Assembly: GCA_947500575.1 (NCBI GenBank)
Contig: CANMSI010000002.1
Span: 682,001 to 746,000 of the forward strand
Origin: an uncultured Flavobacteriaceae bacterium
Lineage (GTDB): Bacteria > Bacteroidota > Bacteroidia > Flavobacteriales > Flavobacteriaceae
Length of the DNA: 64,000 nt
Direction of reading: 5' to 3'
Shown: positions 27,633 to 38,300 of the stretch, one piece after another
How the letters are laid out: each line of letters starts with the position of its first letter
How positions within the stretch are numbered: position 1 is the stretch's first letter
Notes under the pieces: generated by a model
Told to the model about the DNA's origin: nothing
Databases searched by the model: none
Seen by the model: the letters and a program-made list of their open reading frames with translations, nothing else
Program-made: the position numbers and the translations under genes

Positions 27633-28394
27633 ATGAAGGTTGTAATCGTAGAAGATGAAATTTCGGCAAGCGATAATTTAAGGTATCAATTAAACATTAT
27701 TGACCCTGATATTGAAGTTTTAACAGTACTGGATACCGTAAAATCGTGCATCGCCTATTTCTCAAAACCAAGTGATGCGACTTTAGTTTTTATGGACATT
27801 CATTTGGGTGATGGTCTAAGCTTTGAAATTTTTGAGCATGTTCAATTAAATATTCCTATCATATTTACTACGGCCTATGATAAATATGCTTTAAAGGCTT
27901 TTACCGTAAATAGCATCGATTATATATTGAAACCAGTGCATCAAGAAGAACTTTCAAAAGCACTTGACCAGTTTAAAAATCTTACAGATTCACAATTTTT
28001 ATCTCAAACAGACATTACTGATGTTTTCCATTTACTTAAAGAACAGCAGAAAACCTACAAAGCAAATTACCTAATTGCGTATCGTGACGAATTGATTCCC
28101 GTTAAAACGGAAGATATCGCCTATTTTTATATTGATACGGGAATCGTTAAAATCGTAACTCTTCAAAATGAGATGTATTCGATGGATAAAAAGTTAGAGG
28201 AGTTAGAACACGAATTGAACCCTGCTCAATTTGATAGAGTCAATCGTCAATTTATTATCAATAGGAATGCCATTGCCAAAATCAAAACCTATTTTGGCGG
28301 AAAACTGATTGTAAATGTAAATCCGCCAACAGCCGAACGCATTGTAGTAAGCAAAGCCAAGGCAACTTCATTTAAAAATTGGGTGAATTCTTAG
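27633..28394 (+). CDS. LytTR-family response regulator
   Basis: A receiver domain (about 1-120) with VEDE acidic pair, the phosphoacceptor aspartate in VFMDIHLGDG, conserved TTAYDKYALKAF and the lysine in DYILKPV. It is followed by a LytTR DNA-binding domain (about 140-253; QFDRVNRQFIINRNAI). The ATG at 27633 gives the canonical MKVVIVEDE; a TTG at 27624 overlapping the kinase stop would add three residues. It is cotranscribed with the LytS kinase. Targets are unknown; the gene downstream is convergent (gltS). Confidence 0.92.
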   Translation: MKVVIVEDEISASDNLRYQLNIIDPDIEVLTVLDTVKSCIAYFSKPSDATLVFMDIHLGDGLSFEIFEHVQLNIPIIFTTAYDKYALKAFTVNSIDYILKPVHQEELSKALDQFKNLTDSQFLSQTDITDVFHLLKEQQKTYKANYLIAYRDELIPVKTEDIAYFYIDTGIVKIVTLQNEMYSMDKKLEELEHELNPAQFDRVNRQFIINRNAIAKIKTYFGGKLIVNVNPPTAERIVVSKAKATSFKNWVNS

Positions 28395-28443
28395 GCAGCA
28401 ATTTCGACTCCTTCTAAAAGGCCAAAGTGAAACCTGGAAACAA

Positions 28444-29646
28444 TCAACCAAAAAGGCTCAGCAAAAATTTAATTATCAACGCATTGGAAAGGTCAATAAA
28501 AAAAGCCCCCACTAAAGGCACTACAATAAATGCTTTAGGCGATCCACCAAACTTCTTTGTCACCGCAGTCATATTAGCAATTGCCGTAGGTGTTGCCCCC
28601 AAAGCCAACCCAGCATAGCCTGCACTAATAACCGCAGCATCATAGTCTTTACCCATAACCCTAAAAACCACTATGATTACAAAAAGGGAAATCACAATAA
28701 GTTGAGCCATTACAATTAGGAGTAATGGTCCGGCCAAATCTGTAAGGGTCCATAATTGAAGGCTCATTAGAGACATGGCTAGAAAAAGTCCTAAAGACAG
28801 ATCAGATGCCATCGCTAGAGCTTTTGATTTTTCAGGTTGCCAATCAAATTTTTTGAAAAAGACCGGAATCAAATTTGTGACGATAATACCCGCGAACAAC
28901 GCTGTAACAAAAGAGGGAAGTGAAAGTCCTATCCATGTAAGCAACTCATTAATTCCGATACCCAAACCTGCCGTTGAGAAGATAAAATATATCATCTGCA
29001 AAATATTGTTATAGTTCATATCTACATGATCGCCTTTACCATGACGAACACCTACAGAAACCGGTTTGTCATCGGTGGGCTTTAGCTGGTATCTTTTAAT
29101 CAAGAACTTTGCTATGGGGCCTCCAATAAATCCTCCAAGTACCAAGCCTATAGTTGCACAAGCAATTCCCATTTCCATAGCATTACTAATTCCAAAATCA
29201 TTCTGAAAAGTTGGTACCCAAGCAATGGTGGTTCCATGACCTCCACTGAAGGAAACCGAGCCTCCTAAAACGCCAGTAGCATTAGACATATTGGTAATAT
29301 AGGCAATCCCTATACCTGTGAAATTTTGAATAAAAAGATAACCTACTGCCAAGACTAAAAGTAAGAGCAAAGATTTACCACCCTTCAACAAGGTTTTCAG
29401 TCGAGAAGAAAGCCCTATGGTGATAAAAAAAATGATAAGTAAGGCGTCCCTTAATTCTAGTGCAAAGCTAACCTCAATACCCGTAGTCGCATATAAAACA
29501 CCAAAAAGAATAGAAAAGATAACCCCTCCCGTTACAGGTTCAGGAATGTTGTATGCTCTAAAAAATGATATTTTCTTATTGATGTATTTGCCTAAAAATA
29601 AAACCAAACAAGCAATAACGATGGTGTCTCGGGGGCCTATCTCCAT
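28444..29646 (-). CDS. gltS: Sodium/glutamate symporter
   Basis: A 400-residue inner-membrane carrier matching GltS in length (about 401) and motifs. These include a discontinuous-helix loop GGSVSFSGGHGTTIAWVP, the mirrored LALGATPTAIANM loop in the second half, and N-terminal VPEPVTGG-like IPEPVTGGVIF. It imports glutamate with Na+, a common choice in marine bacteria. It lies 3 bp downstream of the copy 3 lipoprotein, so the two are cotranscribed. Confidence 0.95.
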   Translation of the reverse strand: MEIGPRDTIVIACLVLFLGKYINKKISFFRAYNIPEPVTGGVIFSILFGVLYATTGIEVSFALELRDALLIIFFITIGLSSRLKTLLKGGKSLLLLLVLAVGYLFIQNFTGIGIAYITNMSNATGVLGGSVSFSGGHGTTIAWVPTFQNDFGISNAMEMGIACATIGLVLGGFIGGPIAKFLIKRYQLKPTDDKPVSVGVRHGKGDHVDMNYNNILQMIYFIFSTAGLGIGINELLTWIGLSLPSFVTALFAGIIVTNLIPVFFKKFDWQPEKSKALAMASDLSLGLFLAMSLMSLQLWTLTDLAGPLLLIVMAQLIVISLFVIIVVFRVMGKDYDAAVISAGYAGLALGATPTAIANMTAVTKKFGGSPKAFIVVPLVGAFFIDLSNALIIKFLLSLFG

Positions 29647-29649
29647 TTT

Positions 29650-30306
29650 TTAGTTAGAGGTTATGATTTTGTCTACTATTAGTTGATTTACCATTCTTTT
29701 GGTAAAAATTTCAGAAGCGCTCTCCAAAGATGATGGTGCTAATAAAGAAGATTGCCCTGTCCAAACCATAGTCTCTTTCCCTTTATACAAATCGCCTTTT
29801 ACATTATAAAGTACGGCTTCTATGAGATAGGATTTCTCTGTTGAATAATAACCTGGAGTGTCTATTGCTTGATATCCTCTGACAATATATTCTCCAACTC
29901 TATAATAGGAAGGAATATAGAGTGTTTCACCTGGTTGATAACGATCCGTATCTTTGGCATCTACTAGTGCCATAGTAATTACCCCATCTAAATTATTTTC
30001 TTTAATGATTTGAATATAATCCTCAGCTGTTCTAATTTCTTCTGTACCGCTTGGAGGAAACATTCCAATTCCTTCCACTGCATTTATTCCTTGTTCTTTT
30101 AATAATCTTACTGCATCTTGTTCAAAAGTGTTTCGGGCGGCAAGATCTTTTCCTATACCAACTACCGCTATTTTGGAATACCCTCTATCCCTATATTCCC
30201 CTTTAGTCCATGTGGAACTCATTTTAACGGGACCGCATGCTTGCTGTAAGCTTATTGAAAAAAATATACTGAAGGTTAATAGTGTTTTGAGTAATTGCTT
30301 TTTCAT
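29650..30306 (-). CDS. Putative lipoprotein, member of the three-copy family (copy 3)
   Basis: A 218-residue lipoprotein, lipobox LQQACGP (C24). Mature part: KMSSTWTKG, SKIAVVGIGKDLAARNTFEQDAVRLLKEQGINAVEG in outline, then MFPPSGTEEI, LDGVITMALVDAKD, a Tyr-rich loop and a C-terminal region with the enzyme-like VLYNVKGDLYKGKETMVWTGQS. It shares the strand-helix-strand order and INAVEx motif of the products at 8721 and 25740 but is the most divergent. It directly precedes gltS (3 bp), which suggests a link to amino acid uptake or to the periplasm. Confidence 0.75.
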   Translation of the reverse strand: MKKQLLKTLLTFSIFFSISLQQACGPVKMSSTWTKGEYRDRGYSKIAVVGIGKDLAARNTFEQDAVRLLKEQGINAVEGIGMFPPSGTEEIRTAEDYIQIIKENNLDGVITMALVDAKDTDRYQPGETLYIPSYYRVGEYIVRGYQAIDTPGYYSTEKSYLIEAVLYNVKGDLYKGKETMVWTGQSSLLAPSSLESASEIFTKRMVNQLIVDKIITSN

Positions 30307-30357
30307 TTTGTTGTTTTTTTCAATCTGGTCAGGAATATAAATACCTATAAAAATAAC

Positions 30358-31194
30358 TTAAATCTTAATTTCATCACCTTCCCTTGCAAAAAAACAATTG
30401 CTATATATTGCCTGACATTTTTTTTCCTCTGCTCTTATAAAATCATCATTGTGTTCTGGGTCATGATGGGTCATATATAGCTTTTTAACCTTCGCTAGTT
30501 TCGCCACCTCTATGGCTTGTTCCCAACTGCTATGTCCCCAACCCTTAAACTTTGGAAGTTCTTCTGGTGTATATTGTGCCTCATGAATTAAGACATCGGC
30601 ACCTTGAGCAAAATCTATTACTTTTTTATCCAACGTATCTCCATGCTCTACATCGGTACAATACACCAAAATTTTACCATTTACCTCCAAACGATAGCCA
30701 TGGGCACCTCCAGGATGAGAATGTGCATTTGATAACAGTCTGCCCCTACTTCCTGTATTAAAGACCTCTTCATTTTTTTTCTTTAAATGAAAGTTAAAAT
30801 CGGCCCCCATATTGTCAAGGCTAATAGGGAAGAATGTACTTTCCATTTGGTGGGTGAAAATAGATTTTAGATCCGGAATATTTAGATCTTTACCCATCGC
30901 GATAATATCAATTTTTTTGGAAGCATCATATGCGGGCCCAAAAAATGGAAAGCCTTGTAAATGGTCCCAATGAAAATGAGAAAAAGCAATAACAATTTTA
31001 TCTTCTGGCTTAAAAGGTCGTTGCATCAACTCTTTTCCTAAATTTCGTATCCCCGTACCTGCATCAAAAATTAAGATATCGCCCTCCTTACTATCGTCCA
31101 TCACTGCAACGCACGTGGTGTTCCCTCCAAACTCTTGAAATCCTTTTTCACAAACTGGTATTGAGCCCCTTGTCCCATAAAATTTTATAATCAT
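30358..31194 (-). CDS. MBL-fold metallohydrolase
   Basis: A 278-residue beta-lactamase-fold hydrolase with metal-binding HFHWDH (H73, H75, D77, H78). Further ligands lie in NAHSHPGGAHGYR, CTDVEHGD and MTHHDPEHND. The N-terminal FYGTRGSIPV and FGGNTTC are typical of a Bacteroidetes/proteobacterial subgroup related to phosphodiesterases acting on cyclic nucleotides or nucleic acids. No signal peptide is present, so it is cytoplasmic. The substrate is not determined. It is monocistronic and divergent from the beta-barrel gene at 31313. Confidence 0.88.
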   Translation of the reverse strand: MIIKFYGTRGSIPVCEKGFQEFGGNTTCVAVMDDSKEGDILIFDAGTGIRNLGKELMQRPFKPEDKIVIAFSHFHWDHLQGFPFFGPAYDASKKIDIIAMGKDLNIPDLKSIFTHQMESTFFPISLDNMGADFNFHLKKKNEEVFNTGSRGRLLSNAHSHPGGAHGYRLEVNGKILVYCTDVEHGDTLDKKVIDFAQGADVLIHEAQYTPEELPKFKGWGHSSWEQAIEVAKLAKVKKLYMTHHDPEHNDDFIRAEEKKCQAIYSNCFFAREGDEIKI

Positions 31195-31312
31195 ACATTG
31201 GCTTTAAATCAATTTTCCTAAACAATATAAAAATTTATTCTTTCATATCGTTAATTCGGCTTCTATCTAATTATTGATTTGACTATATTTATCGAACCTA
31301 TAACTAGATTTC

Positions 31313-31993
31313 ATGAGAAATTCAAATTATCTAAAGTCCCCTCTTTGTTTTTTGCTTATTATCTGTGGAACATTATTTCTGCAAGCACAAGATACTTCTA
31401 ATGATACGGATTCTCTGAATACACCTTTTCGAAAAGGAAGATGGTTAACTGGCTTATCTGGTAGTATTAGTTCCAATACCAACAAAATAAGTTCAGTAGA
31501 TGAAAAATTAATTACAAACGAATTTGGTCTGAACTTTTCTACGGGAAGGTTCGTAAAGGATCGTTGGCTTTTAGGTGGTAGAATAAATGCAGATAGAGCA
31601 AGCTCTTCGGGTAATATTGATAGCACAACAGAATCGCTGTTTGTAGGACCATTCGTTTCTTATTATTTAAGTAAAAATGATAGAGGTTCTTTGTTTACCA
31701 CCTTGGCAACCGGCTATGTTCGTTATAGAGAAGAGACCAAATTTAATGATCTAACAAATCCTATTAGTGAGATTTCCGAAGGAGGTGGTATGGGAGCTCT
31801 AGTAGGGTTAGGATATTCTTATGTAATTAATGATCAAATTGCCTTTGATATTGGTTTTAACTTAAATTTATTTTGGGTTGGTGTTGATTCGGATCAACAA
31901 CCATTAGGAACTATTGATTCCCAAAATATATCGGTTAGCAATATCGCTTTTACTTTTGGATTTAATGTAATTCTAGACGATTTCTTTTTCTAA
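31313..31993 (+). CDS. Outer-membrane beta-barrel protein
   Basis: A 226-residue protein with signal peptide (ends LFLQAQ) and about eight short amphipathic strands, including GRWLTGLSGSISS, WLLGGRINADR and VGPFVSYYLSKNDRGSLF. It ends with phenylalanine (DDFFF), as outer-membrane barrels do. No specific function is recognised. Its TAA overlaps the ATG of the BamA-like gene (TAATG), so the two are translationally coupled. Confidence 0.78.
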   Translation: MRNSNYLKSPLCFLLIICGTLFLQAQDTSNDTDSLNTPFRKGRWLTGLSGSISSNTNKISSVDEKLITNEFGLNFSTGRFVKDRWLLGGRINADRASSSGNIDSTTESLFVGPFVSYYLSKNDRGSLFTTLATGYVRYREETKFNDLTNPISEISEGGGMGALVGLGYSYVINDQIAFDIGFNLNLFWVGVDSDQQPLGTIDSQNISVSNIAFTFGFNVILDDFFF

Positions 31994-33108
31994 TGAAAAA
32001 ACTGCAAATATCTATTCTTGTTTTAATTATTTTTCCACTTTGTGTTATTGGGCAAGGAAGGGAAGAAGGCTTTGTTCGCACGGACACTTTAGGGAAAACT
32101 AAAAACATAAAGTTTATTGGTTTGCCTATAGCTTTTTACACCCCAGAAACACAGTTTGGTGTTGGAGGTGGAGGGCAACTATTTTTATTAAACAATACAA
32201 ATCAATACAACCAACGCCTTTCCAATGTACTGTTTAGTGGCATATATACTACCGCCGGACAAATTATGTTTAATGTAACTCCTCAAATATATTTAGGGAA
32301 AGGAGATTACTTTATTGATGCAGATTATCTATTTGAAATATATCCCAATTCTTTTTGGGGAATTGGCCCTGAAACACCGGAAGAAAATGAAGAATTGTAC
32401 AATCAAACCACCCATAAACTTAAATTAAGTTTTTTAAAACGACTCCCGCCAGATTTAAATTTCGGATTTACTTACAATTTTGCAAATCACCAAGTGACAG
32501 AGGTGGAAGAAGATGGGCAATTAGTAACTGGTACCATCCTTGGTTCAGATAGAACGGTAATTAGTGGTTTGGGTGCTGAGTTTAATCTCGATACTAGAAA
32601 TGATACCAACTCCCCCACTGATGGCCAACTTTTTGAAATTGGCGCTCATTTTTCGAGCCCTATTTTAGGAGCAACACATGGGTTCAATAAATTCACCTTA
32701 GACCTTCGTAACTATGAACCTTTAGGCCAAAGAAGCACGTTGGCAACTCAAATATATATTGAAAATAATTATGGGGACGTGCCTTTTCAAGGAATGGCCT
32801 TTTTTGGTGGTAGTAATAGCGCAAGAGGATATTTTTATGGTCGTTTTTTGGATAAGAATATGTATGTAGTCCAAGCGGAGTATCGCTATCGTTTTAAACC
32901 CAGATGGTCTTTTGCCGCTTTTGGTCTTTTTGGTAGTGTAGCGGGAGATGCAACAGAATTATTAGAATTTAATTCCATTAAACCAGGATACGGTGCGGGA
33001 ATAAGGTATAAATTACTAAAAGATCAAGGTACTTGGTTACGCCTTGACATTGGTAATGGAAAAGATGGGCAGAGCGGAATTTATTTTGGTGTTAATGAGG
33101 CGTTCTAA
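31993..33108 (+). CDS. BamA/TamA-family (D15 surface antigen) barrel without POTRA domains
   Basis: A 371-residue protein with signal peptide (to VIGQ) followed directly by a 16-strand-like barrel ending in phenylalanine. Omp85 signatures are NLDTRNDTNSPTDGQLFEIG and FQGMAFFGGSNSARGYFYGRF (the VRGY/F-like lid-loop motif) in the last strands. The N-terminal region has no recognisable POTRA repeats. This makes it a short Omp85-type protein rather than BamA itself. It is coupled to the upstream small barrel and lies 64 bp upstream of nrfH. Confidence 0.8.
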   Translation: MKKLQISILVLIIFPLCVIGQGREEGFVRTDTLGKTKNIKFIGLPIAFYTPETQFGVGGGGQLFLLNNTNQYNQRLSNVLFSGIYTTAGQIMFNVTPQIYLGKGDYFIDADYLFEIYPNSFWGIGPETPEENEELYNQTTHKLKLSFLKRLPPDLNFGFTYNFANHQVTEVEEDGQLVTGTILGSDRTVISGLGAEFNLDTRNDTNSPTDGQLFEIGAHFSSPILGATHGFNKFTLDLRNYEPLGQRSTLATQIYIENNYGDVPFQGMAFFGGSNSARGYFYGRFLDKNMYVVQAEYRYRFKPRWSFAAFGLFGSVAGDATELLEFNSIKPGYGAGIRYKLLKDQGTWLRLDIGNGKDGQSGIYFGVNEAF

Positions 33109-33172
33109 ATAGAAAAGCCATAAGCGCTACTTCTCCTACGAAAACCTTATCTTTATATAAACCATTATAATT

Positions 33173-33772
33173 GTGAAATTGAAGTACAAGCTGTTGCCAA
33201 AAAAGGGCTCTCCTCTGCGTTCCTTTGCTGTCTTTTCGATAGCTGCAGTGCTCGGTATTGGCTTTTTTTTGATGAAGGAAGGTGAAGTAGTTTCATATTT
33301 ATCCGATGACCCACAAGCTTGTGTAAATTGCCATGTAATGACTCCTGTCTATAATAGTTGGATGCACAGTTCGCATCGCGAATGGGCTTCTTGCAATGGT
33401 TGCCATGTGCCGCAAGATAATGTTGTTAATGCCTACTATTTCAAGGCTATGGATGGTTTGTACCACGCTTCTATATTTACGGCCAGAGCAGAACCCGAAG
33501 TTATTTTTATGCGAGAAGGTTCCCAAGAAGTAGTGCAAAACAATTGCATTCGTTGTCATATACAGCAGGTTACCCAAACTAAATACGATGGTTTTATAGA
33601 AAATCATGAAGAAAACAGAACCAGCCGTCAATGTTGGAGTTGTCATAAGGAAATTCCCCATGGTAGAATCCACGGCATGTCGACCATAAAATATAATATA
33701 GCACCATTACCCACAGACCAAGAAGAAATGGTAATTCCTGCTTGGTTAGAAAAGGAAATGGCAACTAAATAG
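33173..33772 (+). CDS. nrfH: Cytochrome c nitrite reductase small (quinol-oxidising) subunit NrfH
   Basis: A 199-residue membrane-anchored tetrahaem c-type cytochrome of the NapC/NrfH family. One transmembrane helix near the N-terminus precedes four CXXCH motifs (C50-H54, C74-H78, C125-H129, C154-H158). It takes electrons from menaquinol and feeds NrfA. The start is GTG at 33173; no closer ATG gives a complete anchor. It is followed by nrfA after 7 bp, which is the usual order. Confidence 0.95.
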   Translation: MKLKYKLLPKKGSPLRSFAVFSIAAVLGIGFFLMKEGEVVSYLSDDPQACVNCHVMTPVYNSWMHSSHREWASCNGCHVPQDNVVNAYYFKAMDGLYHASIFTARAEPEVIFMREGSQEVVQNNCIRCHIQQVTQTKYDGFIENHEENRTSRQCWSCHKEIPHGRIHGMSTIKYNIAPLPTDQEEMVIPAWLEKEMATK

Positions 33773-33779
33773 TAATCCT

Positions 33780-35279
33780 ATGAAAAACAAAATTCTGTTT
33801 ATTGTTACCATCGTTGTAGTATTTTTATTGGGCCTCCTAGCCTCGAGCATCATCAATAGAAAGAGTGAGGCAAAATACAAGTATGTACCTCAGGTAGAGA
33901 TTAGCGAAAATGAACCTCGAAATGAAGAATGGGGGAAAAACTACCCTCGGGAATACCAATCTTTTTTACAGAATTCTGATACTTCTTTTGCTTCTTTTCA
34001 AGGAGGTTCTGTGATGCGCGATGTGCTTGAGGAAGACCCTAGATTGGTGGTGCTATTTGCAGGCTATGGATTTTCCAAAGATTACAATCAAGGACGCGGT
34101 CACTTCTATGCCATAGATGATATACGAAATACGCTAAGAACCGGTGGACCTAAAGGCCCTGGTGATGGGCCCATGCCGGCTACCTGTTGGACCTGTAAAA
34201 GTCCTGATGTTCCCAGGTTGATGAATGAAAAAGGAATTGCGGAATTTTATGATGGAAAATGGGCAGATATCGGTGCAGAAATTGTTAACCCTATAGGTTG
34301 TGCTGATTGCCATGACCCAAATAGTATGAAACTTCGTATCACCAGACCTGCACTTGTTGAGGCTTTTGATGCTATGGGTAAGGATATTAATAAGGCAACG
34401 CATCAAGAAATGCGTTCTTTGGTCTGTGCGCAATGCCATGTAGAGTATTATTTTGATAAGAAAAAACCTGGCATCGAAGGAACACCATATCTTACTTTTC
34501 CATGGAAAAATGGAATGAGTGTGGAGGCAATGGAAACATATTACGATGAAATGGAGTTCTCGGATTGGACCCATCAAATTAGTAAAGCTCCCATGTTAAA
34601 AGCACAACACCCAGGTTATGAAACCTATTTAACAGGAGTACATGCCGATCGTGGTGTTTCTTGCGCAGATTGTCACATGCCTTATAAAAGTGAAGGCGGG
34701 CAAAAGTTTACAGATCATCATTTACAATCTCCTTTAAATAATGTTGCTAATTCTTGTCAAGTATGTCATAGACAGGAAGCTGATAAGTTGCGGACTAATG
34801 TATACGAACGGCAAATTAAAGCAAGAGAAAACAGATTGAAATTAGAAGATCTTCTAGTTAAATCTCATATTGAAGCAGGGAAAGCATGGGAATTAGGCGC
34901 TACTGAGGAGCAAATGAAATCTATACTTATCGATATTCGACATGCGCAATGGCGTTGGGACTACGCCGCGGCATCACATGGGGCATCCTTCCACTCTCCT
35001 GTAGAAACGGCAAGAGTTTTAGGTGGAGGACTAAATGTTGCTCAAGAAGCGAGAGTGAAGTTGGCTCGTCTACTAGCAACGCTCGGTTTTAATAAAGAAG
35101 TGCCGATGCCAGATATTGCATCCAAAGAAAAAGCTCAAGATTTTATTGGCTTAGATATGGAAAAACTGATCAAGGAAAAAGAGGAGTTTAAAACTAATTT
35201 ATTGCCTCAATGGTTAAAAGAAGCTAAAATTCGTGAAGACAAAATGGAATCCAAAAAAGTAAGTATGACCAATAAGTAA
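33780..35279 (+). CDS. nrfA: Cytochrome c nitrite reductase catalytic subunit NrfA
   Basis: A 499-residue pentahaem enzyme reducing nitrite to ammonium in six electrons, anchored or exported to the periplasm by an N-terminal helix. The catalytic haem motif is CWTCK (136-140, lysine axial ligand). The four others are CADCH (174), CAQCH (216), CADCH (295) and CQVCH (326). Active-site Tyr/His/Lys region HPGYETYLTGVHADRGVSC is present. It is encoded between nrfH and the CcsBA haem-ligation gene (48 bp), forming a complete nitrite-ammonification cassette. Confidence 0.97.
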   Translation: MKNKILFIVTIVVVFLLGLLASSIINRKSEAKYKYVPQVEISENEPRNEEWGKNYPREYQSFLQNSDTSFASFQGGSVMRDVLEEDPRLVVLFAGYGFSKDYNQGRGHFYAIDDIRNTLRTGGPKGPGDGPMPATCWTCKSPDVPRLMNEKGIAEFYDGKWADIGAEIVNPIGCADCHDPNSMKLRITRPALVEAFDAMGKDINKATHQEMRSLVCAQCHVEYYFDKKKPGIEGTPYLTFPWKNGMSVEAMETYYDEMEFSDWTHQISKAPMLKAQHPGYETYLTGVHADRGVSCADCHMPYKSEGGQKFTDHHLQSPLNNVANSCQVCHRQEADKLRTNVYERQIKARENRLKLEDLLVKSHIEAGKAWELGATEEQMKSILIDIRHAQWRWDYAAASHGASFHSPVETARVLGGGLNVAQEARVKLARLLATLGFNKEVPMPDIASKEKAQDFIGLDMEKLIKEKEEFKTNLLPQWLKEAKIREDKMESKKVSMTNK

Positions 35280-35327
35280 TCCCTTTTAAACCATGTTCTT
35301 TAATAGCTTTTAAGCCGCGTACTTTTT

Positions 35328-38300
35328 ATGAGAATATTCTATCGCATTTTTTCTTCGCCTATATTGGCATTAGTTTTGTTGTTGGTCTTTGCTATAGCTA
35401 TGGGAGCCGCTACTTTTATAGAAAACGACTTTGGCACTGCTACTGCTTGGATAAAAGTCTATGACTCAACTTGGTTTGAGTTGGTAATGCTTGGCTTAGG
35501 GATTTGTTTTGCTACTAATATTTATAAATACAAGCTTTGGCGAAAAGAAAAATGGGCGATCCTTCTTTTTCATTGTGCTTTTATTATTATCCTTATAGGA
35601 GCTGGTATTACCAGATATGACTCTTACGGAGGCATTATGCGCATAAGAGAAGGAGCTTCTTCCAATACCATTATTTCGGATCAGAATTATTTACAGGCTC
35701 ATATATCTAAGGGAAAACAATCGCAACATCTGGAAAGAGAACTTTATTTCTCTCCTTTAACGAACAATAATTTTGCCATTGAAACGAATTTGGGTACTAC
35801 CCCAATTACCATTTCTCACGAGCGGTTTATAGCCGATGCTATCCCAGAGATTGTGGACGATCCTGCCAATGGAGTACCTCTACTGCAGATGGTAGTTACC
35901 TCAGGAAACGGGAGAGAAACAGTGTTTCTGAAAAAAGGAGAAATTGAAGAAATAGGCAATCACAAACATAAAATAGGTTTTGAGGCCTCCGGAGAAGATG
36001 TAATCAACCTTATAGAAAAAGATGGGCAATTTCAGATATTGGCTCCTCACCAACTTGACTTTTTTATAATGGCAGACCAAACGGCCGGAATTATCAAAGG
36101 AGATACAATCCAACCTATGAGCTTACGAACCCTATATAGATCTGGTGATTTGTCTTTTGTACCCTTGTCCTTTCATAAATCTGGGAGAATAGACATTATA
36201 AGTTCGGCGGAAAAGCCAAAAGACAACGACAAGGTAAAAGATGATGCCTTGATATTGAATGTAACTGTAGATGACAAAACAGAAGAAGTGACTTTACTCT
36301 ACCGAGATGGATTTTTACCCACAACACACGAAGTTAGAGTAAATGGTACTAAAGTAAGTTTATCCTACGGCGCCAAATCAATTAAAACACCCTTTTCCGT
36401 GCAGTTAAACGATTTTCAATTGGAACGTTATCCAGGTTCTGAGAGTCCTTCTGCCTATGCTAGTGAGGTCACGGTTTTAGACTCAGAAACCAAAATGCCT
36501 TTTCGAATTTTCATGAACAACGTCTTGGATTATGGCGGATTTAGATTCTACCAAGCAAGTTATGATACCGATGAAAAAGGAACAGTCTTATCTGTAAACC
36601 ATGATGTACTTGGTACCAACGTCACTTATCTAGGTTACTTCTTGATGATGATTGGAATGTTTTTTACGCTTTTCGGAAGGGGTTCCCATTTTATGATCAT
36701 CAACAAGAAATTGAAAAAAATAAAAACAAATAAGCTAGTTACAAGTATATTTCTTGCCATAACAATGAGTACAGGTCTGCACGCACAGCAGAGGAATGAT
36801 ACTATTCCGATACCTAAACTAGTGGCGCAACAAGTTATTGAGAAACAACATACCGAACTCTTTGGTCGTTTAATGGTACAAGATTTGGATGGGAGGATAA
36901 AACCTATAAATACTTTAGCATCCGAGTTTTTGCGTAAAGTATCCCGAAGACCCTATTTCAAACACACAAATGATGGTAAAGAAATCCGCTTAGATGCCAA
37001 TCAAGTATTCTTGGCAATGCATGTTGCCCCAGGCACTTGGCAACAAATTCCAATCATAAAAATAGATACAGAAAAAGGAGGAAGTTTTTTTGATGCTCTA
37101 AAAATTACCGATGAAGGCTTAATTTCCTTCGACGATTTAATAAATCCTAGTGGGGATTATGTACTAACAAAGGTAGTTGAAGAAGCAAATGCAAAAAAAC
37201 CAGCAGAACATAACGAATTTGATAAGGAGGTACTCAAAGTAGATGAGCGCTTCAATATTTTATTCAATATTTTTTCTGGCAACTATTTAAAAATTTATCC
37301 CAATAGCCTAGATAAGAAAGATACTTGGTATAGCTACACACATCATTTTAAGGACTTTCCGACAGAAGATGCTCGTTTTGTACAAACCATTACCCCATCT
37401 TATTTTAATGATTTGGCAGCCAAAAAGTGGGCGGAAGCAACGGAAAAATTATCGTATATAAATACTTATCAAAGCACTTTAGGGAAAGATATTATCCCAA
37501 ATAGTCGACGTATCGAAGCCGAATTATGGTACAATGAAATGAATCTGAATTTTTGGTTGTTTCAAGTGTTTTTCACCTTAGGGTTTATCCTACTCGTATT
37601 GGCTTTGGCTAAAATTTTTACACATAATCGTTTTATAAGCGTTCTCTGGAATATCCTTGTTATCGGTTCCTTAATTAGTTTTCTGATATTCACTGGAAAT
37701 ATTTTACTTCGTTGGTATGTAGCCCAACATGCTCCATGGAGTAATGGTTACGAAATGTTGGTTTTTGTAGCCTGGGTTTTAATGCTTTGTGGTTTGATGA
37801 CTTTTCGAAAATCAGATTTCTCCTTGCCCTTGGCAACCTTATTTACCGGCTCCTTGTTATTCGTTAGTTACTTGGACTGGTTAAGCCCTGAGATTACTAA
37901 CTTAATGCCTGTACTGAAATCGTTCTGGTTAAAAGTACATGTGGCTACTATTGTTAGTAGCTACGCTCCGTTGGCACTATCCGCAGTATTGGGCTTTATG
38001 GTCTTGATTCTGATGATTATTGAAACTAAGAAATCTAAGGAAGCTATTGCTATTCGTATCAAAGAACTGACCTATATTAACGAGATATCGATGACCATTG
38101 GTCTATTTGTATTGGCAGTAGGCACTTTTCTTGGTGGAATTTGGGCCAATGAATCTTGGGGTCGCTACTGGGCTTGGGATCCTAAAGAAACTTGGGCATT
38201 GATTTCAATTATCATCTATGCCATTGTATTACATCTCCGTTTTGTCCCATCTTTAAAAGGTCGATTTACTTTAAATGTAGCAAGTGTTTTCGCTTTTGGA

